A stretch of DNA of 64,000 nt from an uncultured Odoribacter sp. (GCA_910589025.1 CAJURM010000003.1:124001-188000); one strand, 5' to 3'; positions 34,062 to 42,577 are shown, counted from the stretch's first letter. Notes: generated by a model from the sequence alone, not told the origin. Numbers and translations: made by a program.

Positions 34062-35831
34062 ATGAAGAAAGTAATTGTGTTGTTATTCGGACTGGCAGCA
34101 ATGTGGGTAGGAAACGGGTATGCGCAGCAGGCTGTTACGGACCGGGATTATGAAGAATTGACGGACAGCCGGGAGGTAAGAATGGAGGAGTGGGAGAAAT
34201 GTGGGGACAATGTGGCGGTCAGTTGGGGTTCGACGGATGTGCGTTATGAGAAGAAAAATGTTCCTTCAGGGATAAAGCCTGTTTCTGTGTGGAGAGAGAC
34301 GGCTTGGAAGGGAGAGCGTGTCAATGGTGTGGCTTTGTTGTGGACGAAACAGGCGTGTGGCGAAGTGACGGCCGTAGCTTCTGATTTGAAGAGTTCGGGA
34401 GGGGATGTTATTCCAGCTTCGGCTGTGCGGTTGGGATTTGTCCGTTACGTTATGACGGATGAGCTGAACAAAGACAAAAGAGGAACTTGCGGTTACCGTC
34501 CGGATCATACGTTGTTTGATTCTTCGGTGGTGGCAGATGTCATTGATTTAAATGCGACTCAGGTGCTGAATGCCAGAGAGACCCGCCCGTTATGGGTGAC
34601 TGTCCAGGTGCCGCAAGGGGTGAAGGCTGGAGTGTACCGGGGGCAAATCCGTTTTACTGCTCCGGATAGGAAGATAGAGCCGTTGGCAATTGAGCTGAAA
34701 GTGCTGAATCGGGAATTGCCTGCGCCGAAAGATTGGGCATTCCGGCTTGATTTGTGGCAGAATCCGTATGCCGTGGCCAGGTATCATCAGGTGCCTGTGT
34801 GGAGCAAAGAGCATTTCGATGCGATGCGTCCGGTGATGGAACTACTTGCCAATGCGGGACAAAAAATTATTACGGCAAGCATTATGCACAAACCCTGGGG
34901 CGGTCAGACGGAAGACTATTTCGAGTCAATGGTGATGCGTATCAAGACGTTGGATGGACGTTGGGTATATGATTACGCCGTGTTTGATAAGTGGATTGAA
35001 TTTATGATGAGTGTTGGTATCAATCAGCAAATCAACTGCTATACCATGATTCCCTGGGATCTTTCTTTCCAGTATTTTGACCAGGCAACGAATTCCCTGC
35101 AAATGGTAAAGGCGGGAGTGGGGACGCCGGAGTATGTGGACTACTGGCAGCCTTTCCTGATTGATTTTGCCCGTCATTTGAAGACAAAGGGGTGGTTTGA
35201 CATTACAATGATAGCTATGGACGAACGACCGGAAGAGGCTATGCGTAAAGCTATCCGTATAATCCGGGAGGCTGATCCTGCTTATAAGATTGCCTTGGCA
35301 GGCAATTACCACGGAGAGATTGAGGCGGATATTGATGATTATTGTGTGGCTTCGGGAAAGTTTTTTCCGGAAAACGTGTTGCAGGAAAGACGGAAAAAGG
35401 GTATGGTTAGTACTTATTATACCTGTTGTTCGGAATCTTATCCCAATACCTTTACATTTTCGCCTCCTGCGGAAGCTGCCTGGTTGGGGTGGTATGCAGC
35501 GGCAAAGGATTTCGACGGTTATTTGCGTTGGGCATATAATAGCTGGACTGTTGACCCGCTGAGGGATTCCCGTTTCCGTGCTTTTGGTGGTGGCGATTGC
35601 TATTTGGCCTATCCTGGCGGACGTTCGTCTATCCGTATGGAGCGTTTGACAGAAGGTATACAGGCTTATGAGAAAGTACGGATTTTGAAAGAAAAGTATA
35701 CGAAAGAGAAGAATGCCTATAAATTGAAAATGCTCAATGACCTTTTAAAGGATTTTGAGATTAGTAAATTGGCTTCGGAGCCTGCTGGTAATATGGTGAA
35801 TAAAGCTAAAGCGGCTTTGAATAAATTGTAA
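34062..35831 (+). CDS. Secreted GH123-like glycoside hydrolase (DUF4091)
   Basis: Predicted beta-N-acetylgalactosaminidase-type enzyme. The 589-residue protein has a signal peptide (1-21, cleavage after GYA), a beta-rich N-terminal domain (about 30-215) and a TIM-barrel-like catalytic region with a DUF4091 tail (about 500-580). The neighbouring acids Asp387-Glu388 in MIAMDERPEEA fit the Asp-Glu pair of GH123 enzymes such as BvGH123, which use substrate-assisted catalysis. Downstream, YYTCCSESYPNTFTFSPPAEAAWLGW and LRWAYNSWTVDPLRDSR are typical of this family. It is not part of a visible SusCD locus; it has its own promoter and terminator. Glycosphingolipid or mucin GalNAc is the likely type of target, by family only. 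Confidence 0.82.
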   Translation: MKKVIVLLFGLAAMWVGNGYAQQAVTDRDYEELTDSREVRMEEWEKCGDNVAVSWGSTDVRYEKKNVPSGIKPVSVWRETAWKGERVNGVALLWTKQACGEVTAVASDLKSSGGDVIPASAVRLGFVRYVMTDELNKDKRGTCGYRPDHTLFDSSVVADVIDLNATQVLNARETRPLWVTVQVPQGVKAGVYRGQIRFTAPDRKIEPLAIELKVLNRELPAPKDWAFRLDLWQNPYAVARYHQVPVWSKEHFDAMRPVMELLANAGQKIITASIMHKPWGGQTEDYFESMVMRIKTLDGRWVYDYAVFDKWIEFMMSVGINQQINCYTMIPWDLSFQYFDQATNSLQMVKAGVGTPEYVDYWQPFLIDFARHLKTKGWFDITMIAMDERPEEAMRKAIRIIREADPAYKIALAGNYHGEIEADIDDYCVASGKFFPENVLQERRKKGMVSTYYTCCSESYPNTFTFSPPAEAAWLGWYAAAKDFDGYLRWAYNSWTVDPLRDSRFRAFGGGDCYLAYPGGRSSIRMERLTEGIQAYEKVRILKEKYTKEKNAYKLKMLNDLLKDFEISKLASEPAGNMVNKAKAALNKL

Positions 35832-35847
35832 TTGGGAGGGTATAAAA

Positions 35848-35884
35848 AAGAACGGTCGGAATTTTATTTCCGACCGTTCTTTTT
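35848..35884. terminator. Bidirectional terminator between GH123-like gene and alpha-oxoamine synthase gene
   Basis: The 14-bp perfect arms aagaacggtcggaa (35848-35861) and ttccgaccgttctt (35868-35881) are flanked by A5 on the left and T run on the right, between convergent genes. Confidence 0.9.
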
Positions 35885-35900
35885 ATATAGTAGTATGCCG

Positions 35901-37151
35901 TTACAATGTGCTGGCATCTACTAAGGTTTCTTTGTTATACTCACCGTTTGCTAATTTTTCAGCGACATTTTTAAATGCCTTGATAGTGTATTTCACATCT
36001 TCAAGGGTGTGCATAGATGTCGGTATCAAACGCAGCAACAATTGTCCTTTTGGGATTACCGGATAAACCACGATGGAGCAGAACAGGTTGTAGTTCTCTC
36101 TCAAGTCGGTGGCAACCTGCATGCCTTCTGCAACGCTTCCAGACAGATAAACGGGGGTAACCATGGAATTGGTGTTGCCGATATTGAGTCCGTCTTCTTT
36201 CAGCCCGTTTTGCAGTGCATGGGCAATCTGCCACAGTTTTTCCCGGCGTTCCGGTTGTGTTTTTAATAATTCCAGACGTTTGATGGCTCCTTCAACCATA
36301 GGCATGGTCAGGGATTTTGCAAAAGTCTGCGAACGCATGTTGTAGCGCAGATTCATACATATCTCTTCGTCGGTGGCAACGAAAGCTCCGAATCCAGCCA
36401 TAGATTTGGCAAACGTACCGAAGTAAAGGTCTACCTGGTCTTGAACTCCGAAGTGTTCTCCTGTTCCGGCACCGGTGGGGCCCATGGTTCCGAAGCCGTG
36501 GGCGTCGTCAACCAACAGACGGAAGTTGAATTTATCTTTCAGTTTTACGATTTCATCCAGTTTACCGAGGTCTCCTGCCATACCGAACACACCTTCCGTA
36601 ATGACTAATATGCCGCCTCCTGTTTCTTCTACCCATTTGGTTGCTCTTTCCAGTTGTTTCTGGAGGCTTTCCATGTCGTTGTGCAGGTATACATAACGTT
36701 TAGCCGGGGAAAGGCGCAGACCATCCATGATACAAGCGTGGGCTTCTGCATCATAGACAATGCAGTCGAAACGGCTGGTCAGGCAGTCGATGATGGAGAT
36801 CATACCCTGGTATCCGAAGTTTAACAGAAAAGCATCCGGTTTCTTTAGAAAATCGGCCAACTGTGATTCCAGATATTCATGGCGGGAGGTTTGGCCGCTC
36901 ATCATGCGGGCTCCCATCGGGTAACCCAATCCCCATTGGGCTGCAGCTTCTGCGTCAGCTTTTCTGACTTCAGGGTCGTTAGCCAGCCCGATGTAATTAT
37001 TCAGACTCCAGTTTAAGACTTCACGTCCGCGGAATCTCATCCGGGGACCGATTTCTCCTTCTAATTTCGGGAAAGCGAAATAGCCGTGTGCCTGTTTGGC
37101 ATACTGGCCGATATTACCTTTTTGTTTTTTTACTCTTTCAAAAATATCCAC
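35901..37151 (-). CDS. PLP-dependent alpha-oxoamine synthase (serine palmitoyltransferase / KBL / cysteate-acyltransferase group)
   Basis: Condenses an amino acid with an acyl thioester, with decarboxylation. The 416-residue protein has the AOS fold. NNYIGLANDPEV and GARMMSGQTSRHEYLE are substrate-site regions, VDDAHGFGTMG has the PLP-binding Asp215/His218, and FGTFAKSMAGFG has the Schiff-base Lys249. Members of this family make 3-ketosphinganine (sphingolipids), 2-amino-3-ketobutyrate, or the capnine precursor of sulfonolipids found in Odoribacter and Alistipes. Sequence reading alone cannot tell these apart. The start is GTG at 37151: there is an upstream in-frame stop and no ATG between. 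It is divergent from bamD. Confidence 0.8.
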   Translation of the reverse strand: MDIFERVKKQKGNIGQYAKQAHGYFAFPKLEGEIGPRMRFRGREVLNWSLNNYIGLANDPEVRKADAEAAAQWGLGYPMGARMMSGQTSRHEYLESQLADFLKKPDAFLLNFGYQGMISIIDCLTSRFDCIVYDAEAHACIMDGLRLSPAKRYVYLHNDMESLQKQLERATKWVEETGGGILVITEGVFGMAGDLGKLDEIVKLKDKFNFRLLVDDAHGFGTMGPTGAGTGEHFGVQDQVDLYFGTFAKSMAGFGAFVATDEEICMNLRYNMRSQTFAKSLTMPMVEGAIKRLELLKTQPERREKLWQIAHALQNGLKEDGLNIGNTNSMVTPVYLSGSVAEGMQVATDLRENYNLFCSIVVYPVIPKGQLLLRLIPTSMHTLEDVKYTIKAFKNVAEKLANGEYNKETLVDASTL

Positions 37152-37195
37152 GTCTATAGTATTTTGAAATTTTTAATATATCATGAAAATCGAAG

Positions 37196-37203
37196 CAAAG
37201 GTA
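37196..37203 (-). promoter_or_regulatory. -7 promoter box of the alpha-oxoamine synthase gene
   Basis: The minus strand reads TACCTTTG, an exact TAnnTTTG match, 44 bp upstream of the GTG start. Confidence 0.5.
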
Positions 37204-37347
37204 TAATAAAAAAGTAAAAGGAGAAAGCGGGAAACTAAAAAGTTGAACCGATGGGCGATGAAAAGAAAATAAAACTTAAATAACGTTGAATCCGGAAGCC
37301 CCTGGAAAAGTTTTTACTTTTTGTTTTTTACTTTTTACTTTTTCCTC

Positions 37348-37355
37348 TATCTTTG
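37348..37355 (+). promoter_or_regulatory. -7 promoter box of the bamD operon
   Basis: TATCTTTG is an exact match, with a TTTG at 37320-37323 (24-bp spacer, somewhat long). The inferred transcript start near 37362 lies after the longer possible reading-frame starts and supports the ATG at 37381. Confidence 0.5.
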
Positions 37356-37380
37356 CATGATGCAAAAAAACACTCCGTTT

Positions 37381-38181
37381 ATGAAGAAGTTTTTAGGTCT
37401 GATATTCATTGTTTTGTTACTCAGCTCTTGTGGTGAGTATCAAAAGCTTTTGAAAAGCAATGATTATCAGCTGATTTACAAGAAGGCAGTGGAATATTAC
37501 AATAAGGGTGAATACCAGAAAGCCATGAACTTGTTCGATGGAATACGTAGTGTGTTTACGGGAACGAGTAAGGCTCAGAGCATCGCTTACTACCGTGCTT
37601 TTTGCAGCTACAACCAGAAAGAATATGAGTATGCGTCGGAGTTGTTTAAGAATTTTGTCGTGACTTATCCGGAGAGTAATTTTGCGGATGAGTGTTTGTA
37701 TATGGTTGGGTATTGTAATTATTTGGCTTCCCCGAAACCTCGTCTGGATCAGGCGGCCACACGGAAAGCTATTAATGATTTTCAGTTGTATCTGACGCGT
37801 TATCCCAACAGCCCCCGGAAGGATAAAATCAACGGCTATGTGGATGAAATGCTGGATAAGCTCGCCTATAAAGATTATCTGAGTGCTAAAAATTATTATC
37901 AGCGGGAACATTATAAAGCGGCTGTGGTCAGTTTGCAGAATTGTCTGAAAGACTATCCGGGGTCGAAATACCGTGAAGAGATTATGTATCTGCTGTTTAA
38001 TTCAAAATATCAGATGGCTGTGAATAGTGTGGAGGACAAAAAGCTGGAGCGTTATAATGCAGCCAAGGAAGAGTACTATTATTTTGCGGATGAGTATCCG
38101 AACAGCAAATATGTGAATGACATAAAGAAAAAGTATGAGGCCATCAATGCTTTTCTGGACACGTATAAGTTTAAAGATTAG
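37381..38181 (+). CDS. bamD: Outer-membrane assembly lipoprotein BamD
   Basis: Lipoprotein subunit of the beta-barrel assembly machine (with BamA). The 266-residue protein starting MKKFLGLIFIVLLLSSCGEY has a lipobox LSSC with Cys17. TPR-like helices follow, with the repeated pattern GEYQKAMNLFDGI, YEYASELFKNFVVTYPES and YKAAVVSLQNCLKDYPGSKY. The longer frame from 37321 would put T-rich promoter sequence into the protein and is rejected. It heads the operon bamD-rpoZ-coaBC, an order conserved in Bacteroidetes. Confidence 0.92.
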   Translation: MKKFLGLIFIVLLLSSCGEYQKLLKSNDYQLIYKKAVEYYNKGEYQKAMNLFDGIRSVFTGTSKAQSIAYYRAFCSYNQKEYEYASELFKNFVVTYPESNFADECLYMVGYCNYLASPKPRLDQAATRKAINDFQLYLTRYPNSPRKDKINGYVDEMLDKLAYKDYLSAKNYYQREHYKAAVVSLQNCLKDYPGSKYREEIMYLLFNSKYQMAVNSVEDKKLERYNAAKEEYYYFADEYPNSKYVNDIKKKYEAINAFLDTYKFKD

Positions 38182-38199
38182 TTTAATATAAAATCAATT

Positions 38200-38547
38200 A
38201 TGGTGGATTTTAAAAAAGTAAAAGCTCCGAATAACACGATTACCCGTAATCCTGCCGTATTTTCAGCGAAAGCCGGCAATATTTATGAAGCTGTGGCTAT
38301 CATTGCTAAACGGGCCAATCAGATTTCAGTGGAAATGAAGGACGAACTGAGTCGTAAATTGCAGGAATTTGCTTCTTATTCCGACAATCTGGAAGAGATT
38401 TTTGAAAATCGCGAGCAGATAGAGATTTCGAAGTATTATGAGCGTATTCCGAAACCGGTATTGATTGCCACACAGGAATTTTTGGACGACCGGGTTTATT
38501 TTCGTAATACATCCGGCAGAGAGAAAGCTGTAAAGGAGAACGCTTAA
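38200..38547 (+). CDS. rpoZ: RNA polymerase omega subunit (Bacteroidetes RpoZ/Rpb6 type)
   Basis: The 115-residue protein contains the omega signature in NIYEAVAIIAKRANQIS (about residues 27-43), followed by KDELSRKLQEF. A C-terminal part is specific to Bacteroidetes (YYERIPKPVLIATQEFLDD). It helps assemble and stabilise the beta-prime subunit. It sits 18 bp after bamD and upstream of coaBC, in its usual genomic position in this phylum. Confidence 0.88.
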   Translation: MVDFKKVKAPNNTITRNPAVFSAKAGNIYEAVAIIAKRANQISVEMKDELSRKLQEFASYSDNLEEIFENREQIEISKYYERIPKPVLIATQEFLDDRVYFRNTSGREKAVKENA

Positions 38548-38624
38548 GAATTTGAAACTGAAGATGGAGGGTGAAAAAGGGGCTGGAAAGACCTTTTCAT
38601 TCTCCATTTTTTTATGGGATAATT

Positions 38625-39842
38625 ATGCTGAAAGGAAAACATATTGTTGTAGGTGTGACCGGGAGTATTGCAGCTTACAAGACAGCTTCGCTGGTGCGTC
38701 TCTTGGTAAAGGAGGGGGCGGAAGTAAAGGTCGTCATGACCCCGTTGGCCAAGGCTTTTATTACTCCTCTGACCTTAGCTACTTTGTCGAAGAATCCCAT
38801 CATGGTGGATTTTTATGATCCCGAAAACGGGGATTGGAATTCGCATGTGAGTATGGGCTTATGGGCGGACTTGTATTTGGTTGCTCCGGCTACTGCCAAT
38901 ACGATGGGAAAAATGGCTGCCGGTATTGCTGATAATTTGTTGCTGACGACCTATTTGTCTGCAAAGTGTCCGGTGATGATAGCTCCGGCGATGGACCTGG
39001 ATATGTACCGTCATCCGGCTACACAGAAGAATATGGAGATATTGCGCAGTTATGGTAATCTGATCATAGAGCCGGAGGAGGGGGAGTTGGCAAGTGGTTT
39101 GTCCGGTAAAGGGCGTATGGCTGAGCCGGAGGAGATTGTGGAGCAAATACGTAATTTTTTTGTTCGGACCGAGGAGTTGAGGGGGAAAAAGGTGTTGTTG
39201 ACAGCTGGGCCTACGTATGAGCAGATAGACCCGGTTCGGTTTATCGGGAATCACTCCACGGGAAAGATGGGGTTTGCTTTGGCAGAGGAGTTGGCGAAGC
39301 GTGGTGCGGAGGTCACGTTGGTTGCGGGCCCTGTGCGTTTGAAGACGACAAGGACTTCGATACGACGTGTGGATGTGGTGTCAGCGGCAGAGATGTATGA
39401 GGCGGTGATGCAGGAAGCTTTGTCGGCAGACATTGTCATTTCCTGTGCAGCGGTGGCGGATTTCACGCCGAAAGAAAAGTCGGGTGTAAAACTGAAACGG
39501 GGGAATGAGTCGTTGTGTATAGAATTGCTCCCTACGCGGGATATTGCCGCCGAATTGGGAAAAAAGAAAAAGGCGGGGCAATTGTTGGTGGGGTTTGCCT
39601 TGGAGACGAATGACGAAGAGTGTAATGCGTTGTTGAAACTGAAAAAGAAAAACCTGGATTTGATTGTGTTGAATAGCCTGAGGGATGAAGGGGCAGGTTT
39701 TGGTGTAGACACCAACAAGGTGACTTTGATTGACCGAAGTGAAAAGATCGAAGTGCTTGATTTGAAACTGAAATCGGAAGTGGCTGCGGATATTGTCGAC
39801 CGGATAGCGCAAATGGTGAAAAATCAGAACGGCGGAAAATAA
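38625..39842 (+). CDS. coaBC: Bifunctional phosphopantothenoylcysteine decarboxylase / phosphopantothenate-cysteine ligase
   Basis: Carries out two consecutive steps of coenzyme A synthesis. From the ATG at 38625 it has 405 residues. The flavin-dependent CoaC half begins GKHIVVGVTGSIAAYKTASLVR and has the active-site loop APAMDLDMYRHPATQKN. The CoaB half starts at about residue 190 with VLLTAGPTYEQIDPVRFIGNHSTGKMG and includes DIVISCAAVADFTPKEKS and GFALETND. The longer frame from 38571 starts inside the rpoZ-coaBC spacer and is rejected. It is the third gene of the bamD operon. Confidence 0.95.
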   Translation: MLKGKHIVVGVTGSIAAYKTASLVRLLVKEGAEVKVVMTPLAKAFITPLTLATLSKNPIMVDFYDPENGDWNSHVSMGLWADLYLVAPATANTMGKMAAGIADNLLLTTYLSAKCPVMIAPAMDLDMYRHPATQKNMEILRSYGNLIIEPEEGELASGLSGKGRMAEPEEIVEQIRNFFVRTEELRGKKVLLTAGPTYEQIDPVRFIGNHSTGKMGFALAEELAKRGAEVTLVAGPVRLKTTRTSIRRVDVVSAAEMYEAVMQEALSADIVISCAAVADFTPKEKSGVKLKRGNESLCIELLPTRDIAAELGKKKKAGQLLVGFALETNDEECNALLKLKKKNLDLIVLNSLRDEGAGFGVDTNKVTLIDRSEKIEVLDLKLKSEVAADIVDRIAQMVKNQNGGK

Positions 39843-39870
39843 TTCCGGGCTGAAAAAGAGTGGTAAATCT

Positions 39871-39901
39871 ATTGCAGGATTTAAAATAATGTTTACATTT
39901 G
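39871..39901 (+). promoter_or_regulatory. Promoter of the pyrB leader
   Basis: ATTG (39871-39874), a 19-bp spacer and TACATTTG (39894-39901, exact TAnnTTTG) are present. Transcription would start near 39908, so pyrBI can be transcribed separately from coaBC with a leader of about 165 nt. Confidence 0.55.
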
Positions 39902-39910
39902 GATTCTGAT

Positions 39911-40021
39911 ATGAGATCAGAATTTAAACATACCGATCCGTTTAAATCCCTGTATAATCAGCAGGAACATCATAGTTTGATTCAAAACAGACTTATAAAA
40001 ACCGGCATTGTCTTTGTATGA
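39911..40021 (+). CDS. 36-codon leader ORF upstream of pyrB (putative leader peptide)
   Basis: An ATG-started frame of 36 codons (starting MRSEFKHTDPFKSLY and ending TGIVFV) begins 10 bp after the pyrB promoter box and ends with TGA inside the loop/3' arm of the terminator hairpin at 39999-40034. The mRNA would be nearly leaderless. No homologue is recognised. Its position recalls the E. coli pyrBI leader peptide, where translation close behind RNA polymerase prevents terminator formation when UTP is low. It could also be a chance frame; expression has not been shown. Confidence 0.4.
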   Translation: MRSEFKHTDPFKSLYNQQEHHSLIQNRLIKTGIVFV

Positions 40022-40038
40022 CAGATGCTGGTTTTTTT
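39998..40038 (+). terminator. Intrinsic terminator / candidate attenuator before pyrB
   Basis: The stem aaaccggcat (39999-40008) pairs with atgctggttt (40025-40034) with one G-T wobble. It is extended by tgtc/gaca (40009-40012, 40020-40023) with one bulged G and a TTTGTAT loop, and is followed by a T run to 40038. It ends 38 bp before the pyrB start. It may stop the bamD-coaBC transcript and, because a promoter lies upstream of it, also attenuate pyrBI. Confidence 0.8.
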
Positions 40039-40075
40039 ATGTGTGATGCGATAAGTATTATTTAAAAATAGCGAT

Positions 40076-40984
40076 ATGAATAAACGTAGCTTAGTATCCA
40101 TTGAAGATTACACGAAAGAGGAAATTCTGGAAGTGTTGCAGGCGGCTTCTGAATTTGAGAAGAATCCCAATCAGCGATTGCTGGAGGGTAAGGTGGTTGC
40201 TTCTTTGTTTTTTGAACCTTCTACCCGTACCCGTTTGAGTTTTGAGACAGCTATCAACCGTTTGGGCGGTCGTATTGTCGGTTTTTCGGATTCTTCTTCT
40301 TCCAGTGTAACCAAAGGAGAGACGTTGAAGGATACCATTAAGATGGTGGATAATTACTGCGACTTGATCGTGATGCGCCATCCCATTGAAGGTGCTGCCC
40401 GCTATGCCAGTGAAGTAGCTGCGGCGCCGGTGGTGAATGCCGGGGACGGAGCCAATCAGCATCCCTCCCAGACGATGCTGGACCTTTATTCTATCTATAA
40501 AACCCAGGGAACACTGGAGAACCTGAATATTTTTATGGTGGGGGATTTGAAATACGGGCGTACGGTGCATTCGCTTTTGCAGGCAATGAGTCATTTCCAT
40601 CCTACTTTCCATTTTATTGCGCCGAAAGAGTTGCAGATGCCGGAGGGGTATAAGTTGCATCTGAAAGAGTTGAATATTCCTTATTACGAGCATACGGAAC
40701 TTAATGAGGTCATCAACGAGGCTGATATTTTGTACATGACCCGCGTACAGAGAGAGCGCTTTGCCGATCCGCTGGAATATGAGAAGGTGAAAAACGTGTA
40801 CATTCTTAAAAATGCAATGCTGAGCGGTACGAGAGAAAATATGCGCATCCTGCATCCGCTGCCGAGGGTGAATGAGATTGATGTAGATGTGGATGAAAAT
40901 CCGAAAGCGTATTATTTTGAGCAGGCAAGGAACGGTGTGTTTGCACGTCAGGCAATCATTTGCAAGGCGTTGGGAATAAAGTAG
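40076..40984 (+). CDS. pyrB: Aspartate carbamoyltransferase, catalytic chain
   Basis: Joins carbamoyl phosphate and aspartate in the first committed step of pyrimidine synthesis. The 302-residue protein has the carbamoyl-phosphate site FEPSTRTRLSFETA (about residues 45-58), SSSVTKGETLKDT, VMRHPIEGAAR, the GDGANQHPSQTMLDLYSI segment and HPLPRVNEID near the C-terminus. Length and motifs match class B (E. coli-type) catalytic chains that assemble with PyrI, whose gene follows after 22 bp. A terminator-bearing leader precedes the gene. Confidence 0.97.
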   Translation: MNKRSLVSIEDYTKEEILEVLQAASEFEKNPNQRLLEGKVVASLFFEPSTRTRLSFETAINRLGGRIVGFSDSSSSSVTKGETLKDTIKMVDNYCDLIVMRHPIEGAARYASEVAAAPVVNAGDGANQHPSQTMLDLYSIYKTQGTLENLNIFMVGDLKYGRTVHSLLQAMSHFHPTFHFIAPKELQMPEGYKLHLKELNIPYYEHTELNEVINEADILYMTRVQRERFADPLEYEKVKNVYILKNAMLSGTRENMRILHPLPRVNEIDVDVDENPKAYYFEQARNGVFARQAIICKALGIK

Positions 40985-41006
40985 GAATTAAAATAAAAAT
41001 GTAGTT

Positions 41007-41462
41007 ATGGCAAAAAAAGAATTACAGGTAAGTGCTATTGAGAATGGTACTGTCATCGATCATATACCGGCTGATAAATTATTTGACGTGATTAATGTGC
41101 TGGGAATTGCAGAAATGGAAAATGCAATGACTTTCGGAACGAATCTGAAGAGCAGCAAGTTGGGTACCAAAGCGATTATTAAAATCTGGGATAAGTTTCT
41201 GGAAGATGACGAAGTGAATAAATTGGCGTTGGTGGCTCCTTCCGCTAAAATCAATATTATCCGTGATTATGATGTGGTGGAGAAGAAGACGGTGAATGTG
41301 CCGGAGAGGGTGGAAGGCATTGTGAAGTGTATGAATCCGAAGTGTATCACCAACCACGAGTATGTACGCACGAAATTCGATGTGGTTAATACACGGCCCA
41401 TTGTATTGAAGTGTCACTATTGTGAGAAACTCACCGACGAAAAGCACCTGGAGATTATTTGA
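41007..41462 (+). CDS. pyrI: Aspartate carbamoyltransferase, regulatory chain
   Basis: Allosteric subunit that binds CTP/ATP and a zinc ion and links catalytic trimers. The 151-residue protein has the N-terminal nucleotide-binding domain with NGTVIDHIPADKLFDV. The C-terminal zinc domain has four cysteines in CMNPKC (about residues 108-113) and CHYC (about 136-139). It lies 22 bp downstream of pyrB, and the operon ends with a strong hairpin. Confidence 0.96.
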   Translation: MAKKELQVSAIENGTVIDHIPADKLFDVINVLGIAEMENAMTFGTNLKSSKLGTKAIIKIWDKFLEDDEVNKLALVAPSAKINIIRDYDVVEKKTVNVPERVEGIVKCMNPKCITNHEYVRTKFDVVNTRPIVLKCHYCEKLTDEKHLEII

Positions 41463-41491
41463 TTTCGCGGGAAGTTTTCTTGTTAGTACAG

Positions 41492-41524
41492 AGGATTGTC
41501 GTATTATTACGACAATCCTTTTTT
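41492..41524 (+). terminator. Terminator of pyrBI
   Basis: The 12-bp perfect arms aggattgtcgta (41492-41503) and tacgacaatcct (41508-41519) have a 4-nt loop and T6. Confidence 0.9.
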
Positions 41525-41545
41525 CATTTTTGGGGTGTTATGTCT

Positions 41546-42520
41546 CTATTGGATATAAATCTCAAGCAGGGTTGCTTCTTTTTCCGGAATGAGGAAGATG
41601 TTTTTCAGACAGGCGGGTACGAGGACGGTTTCCCCTTGTTTTACTTTTACGAATTTATCGGTGTCGTATACGACTGAGAAGTTTCCTTCCAGACACATAT
41701 AAATGACAAACGAATCAATGTCGATGTAGTCCTTTTCGATTTCTTTGTCGAATTTCAGAAAATTGGTGGTAAAGTATTGGCATTCCACCAATTCTTCCGT
41801 GTGATTTTCGTGTTGGTGATAGTGGACACCATGTTCTTTTTGTTCTTTGAAATGAATGACGTCGGTAGCTAATTCCGTATGCAGTTCCCGCGGATTGCCG
41901 TTTTTGTCCCGGCGGTCGTAATCGTAGATGCGGTAGGTGATGTCGGAGGTTTGCTGGATTTCGGCAATGAAGCAACCTTTCCCGATGGCATGGACGGTAC
42001 CGGCAGGGATGAAAAAGCAGTCTCCTTTTTTCACTTTTTCAGTGTTCAATATTTCCGGCAGTGTGTTGTTGTGGAGTTTGGTCAGGTATTCCGACTTGTC
42101 GGTGTCTTTGTTGAAACCCATGAGCAGTTGTGCATCCGGATCGGCATCCACGACGTACCACATTTCAGTTTTTCCGTATGCATTGTGGCGTTCTTTAGCA
42201 ACTGCATCGTTGGGATGAACCTGGATGGAAAGATCGTCGCAGGCATCAATGTATTTAATCAGCAAAGGAAATTCTACGCCGAACTGTTCGTATATTTTGT
42301 CTCCAACTAAATCGCCCATATATACTTCGGTGAGTTCCTGTAACGTATTGTCGGCTAAAGGCCCTTCCGATACGACAGATACATTGTCTTGGACGCCGGA
42401 TATTTCCCAGCTTTCTCCGATACCTGATTTTATGGTTGGGTCTTCACTTTTGCAAGCCAGTTTTTCACCTCCCCAGATGGTTTCTTTGAGGATGGGGCTG
42501 AATTTCAAAGGATAGAGCAT
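41546..42520 (-). CDS. manA: Class I mannose-6-phosphate isomerase
   Basis: Interconverts mannose-6-phosphate and fructose-6-phosphate; it feeds GDP-mannose synthesis or mannose use. From MLYPLKFSPILKETIWGG it has 324 residues, the short bacterial form. Zinc ligands are visible in SIQVHPNDAVAKE (Gln/His, about residues 95-107), KTEMWYV (Glu) and the later IPAGTVHAIGKG (His). A longer frame from 42580 starts upstream of the -7 box at 42578-42585 and is rejected. It is a single gene, convergent with pyrI. Confidence 0.94.
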   Translation of the reverse strand: MLYPLKFSPILKETIWGGEKLACKSEDPTIKSGIGESWEISGVQDNVSVVSEGPLADNTLQELTEVYMGDLVGDKIYEQFGVEFPLLIKYIDACDDLSIQVHPNDAVAKERHNAYGKTEMWYVVDADPDAQLLMGFNKDTDKSEYLTKLHNNTLPEILNTEKVKKGDCFFIPAGTVHAIGKGCFIAEIQQTSDITYRIYDYDRRDKNGNPRELHTELATDVIHFKEQKEHGVHYHQHENHTEELVECQYFTTNFLKFDKEIEKDYIDIDSFVIYMCLEGNFSVVYDTDKFVKVKQGETVLVPACLKNIFLIPEKEATLLEIYIQ

Positions 42521-42577
42521 AGTTATTCTTGTTTTACAGATGATTTCTGCTGTTTTGGTATGAAAATTGTATCTTCG

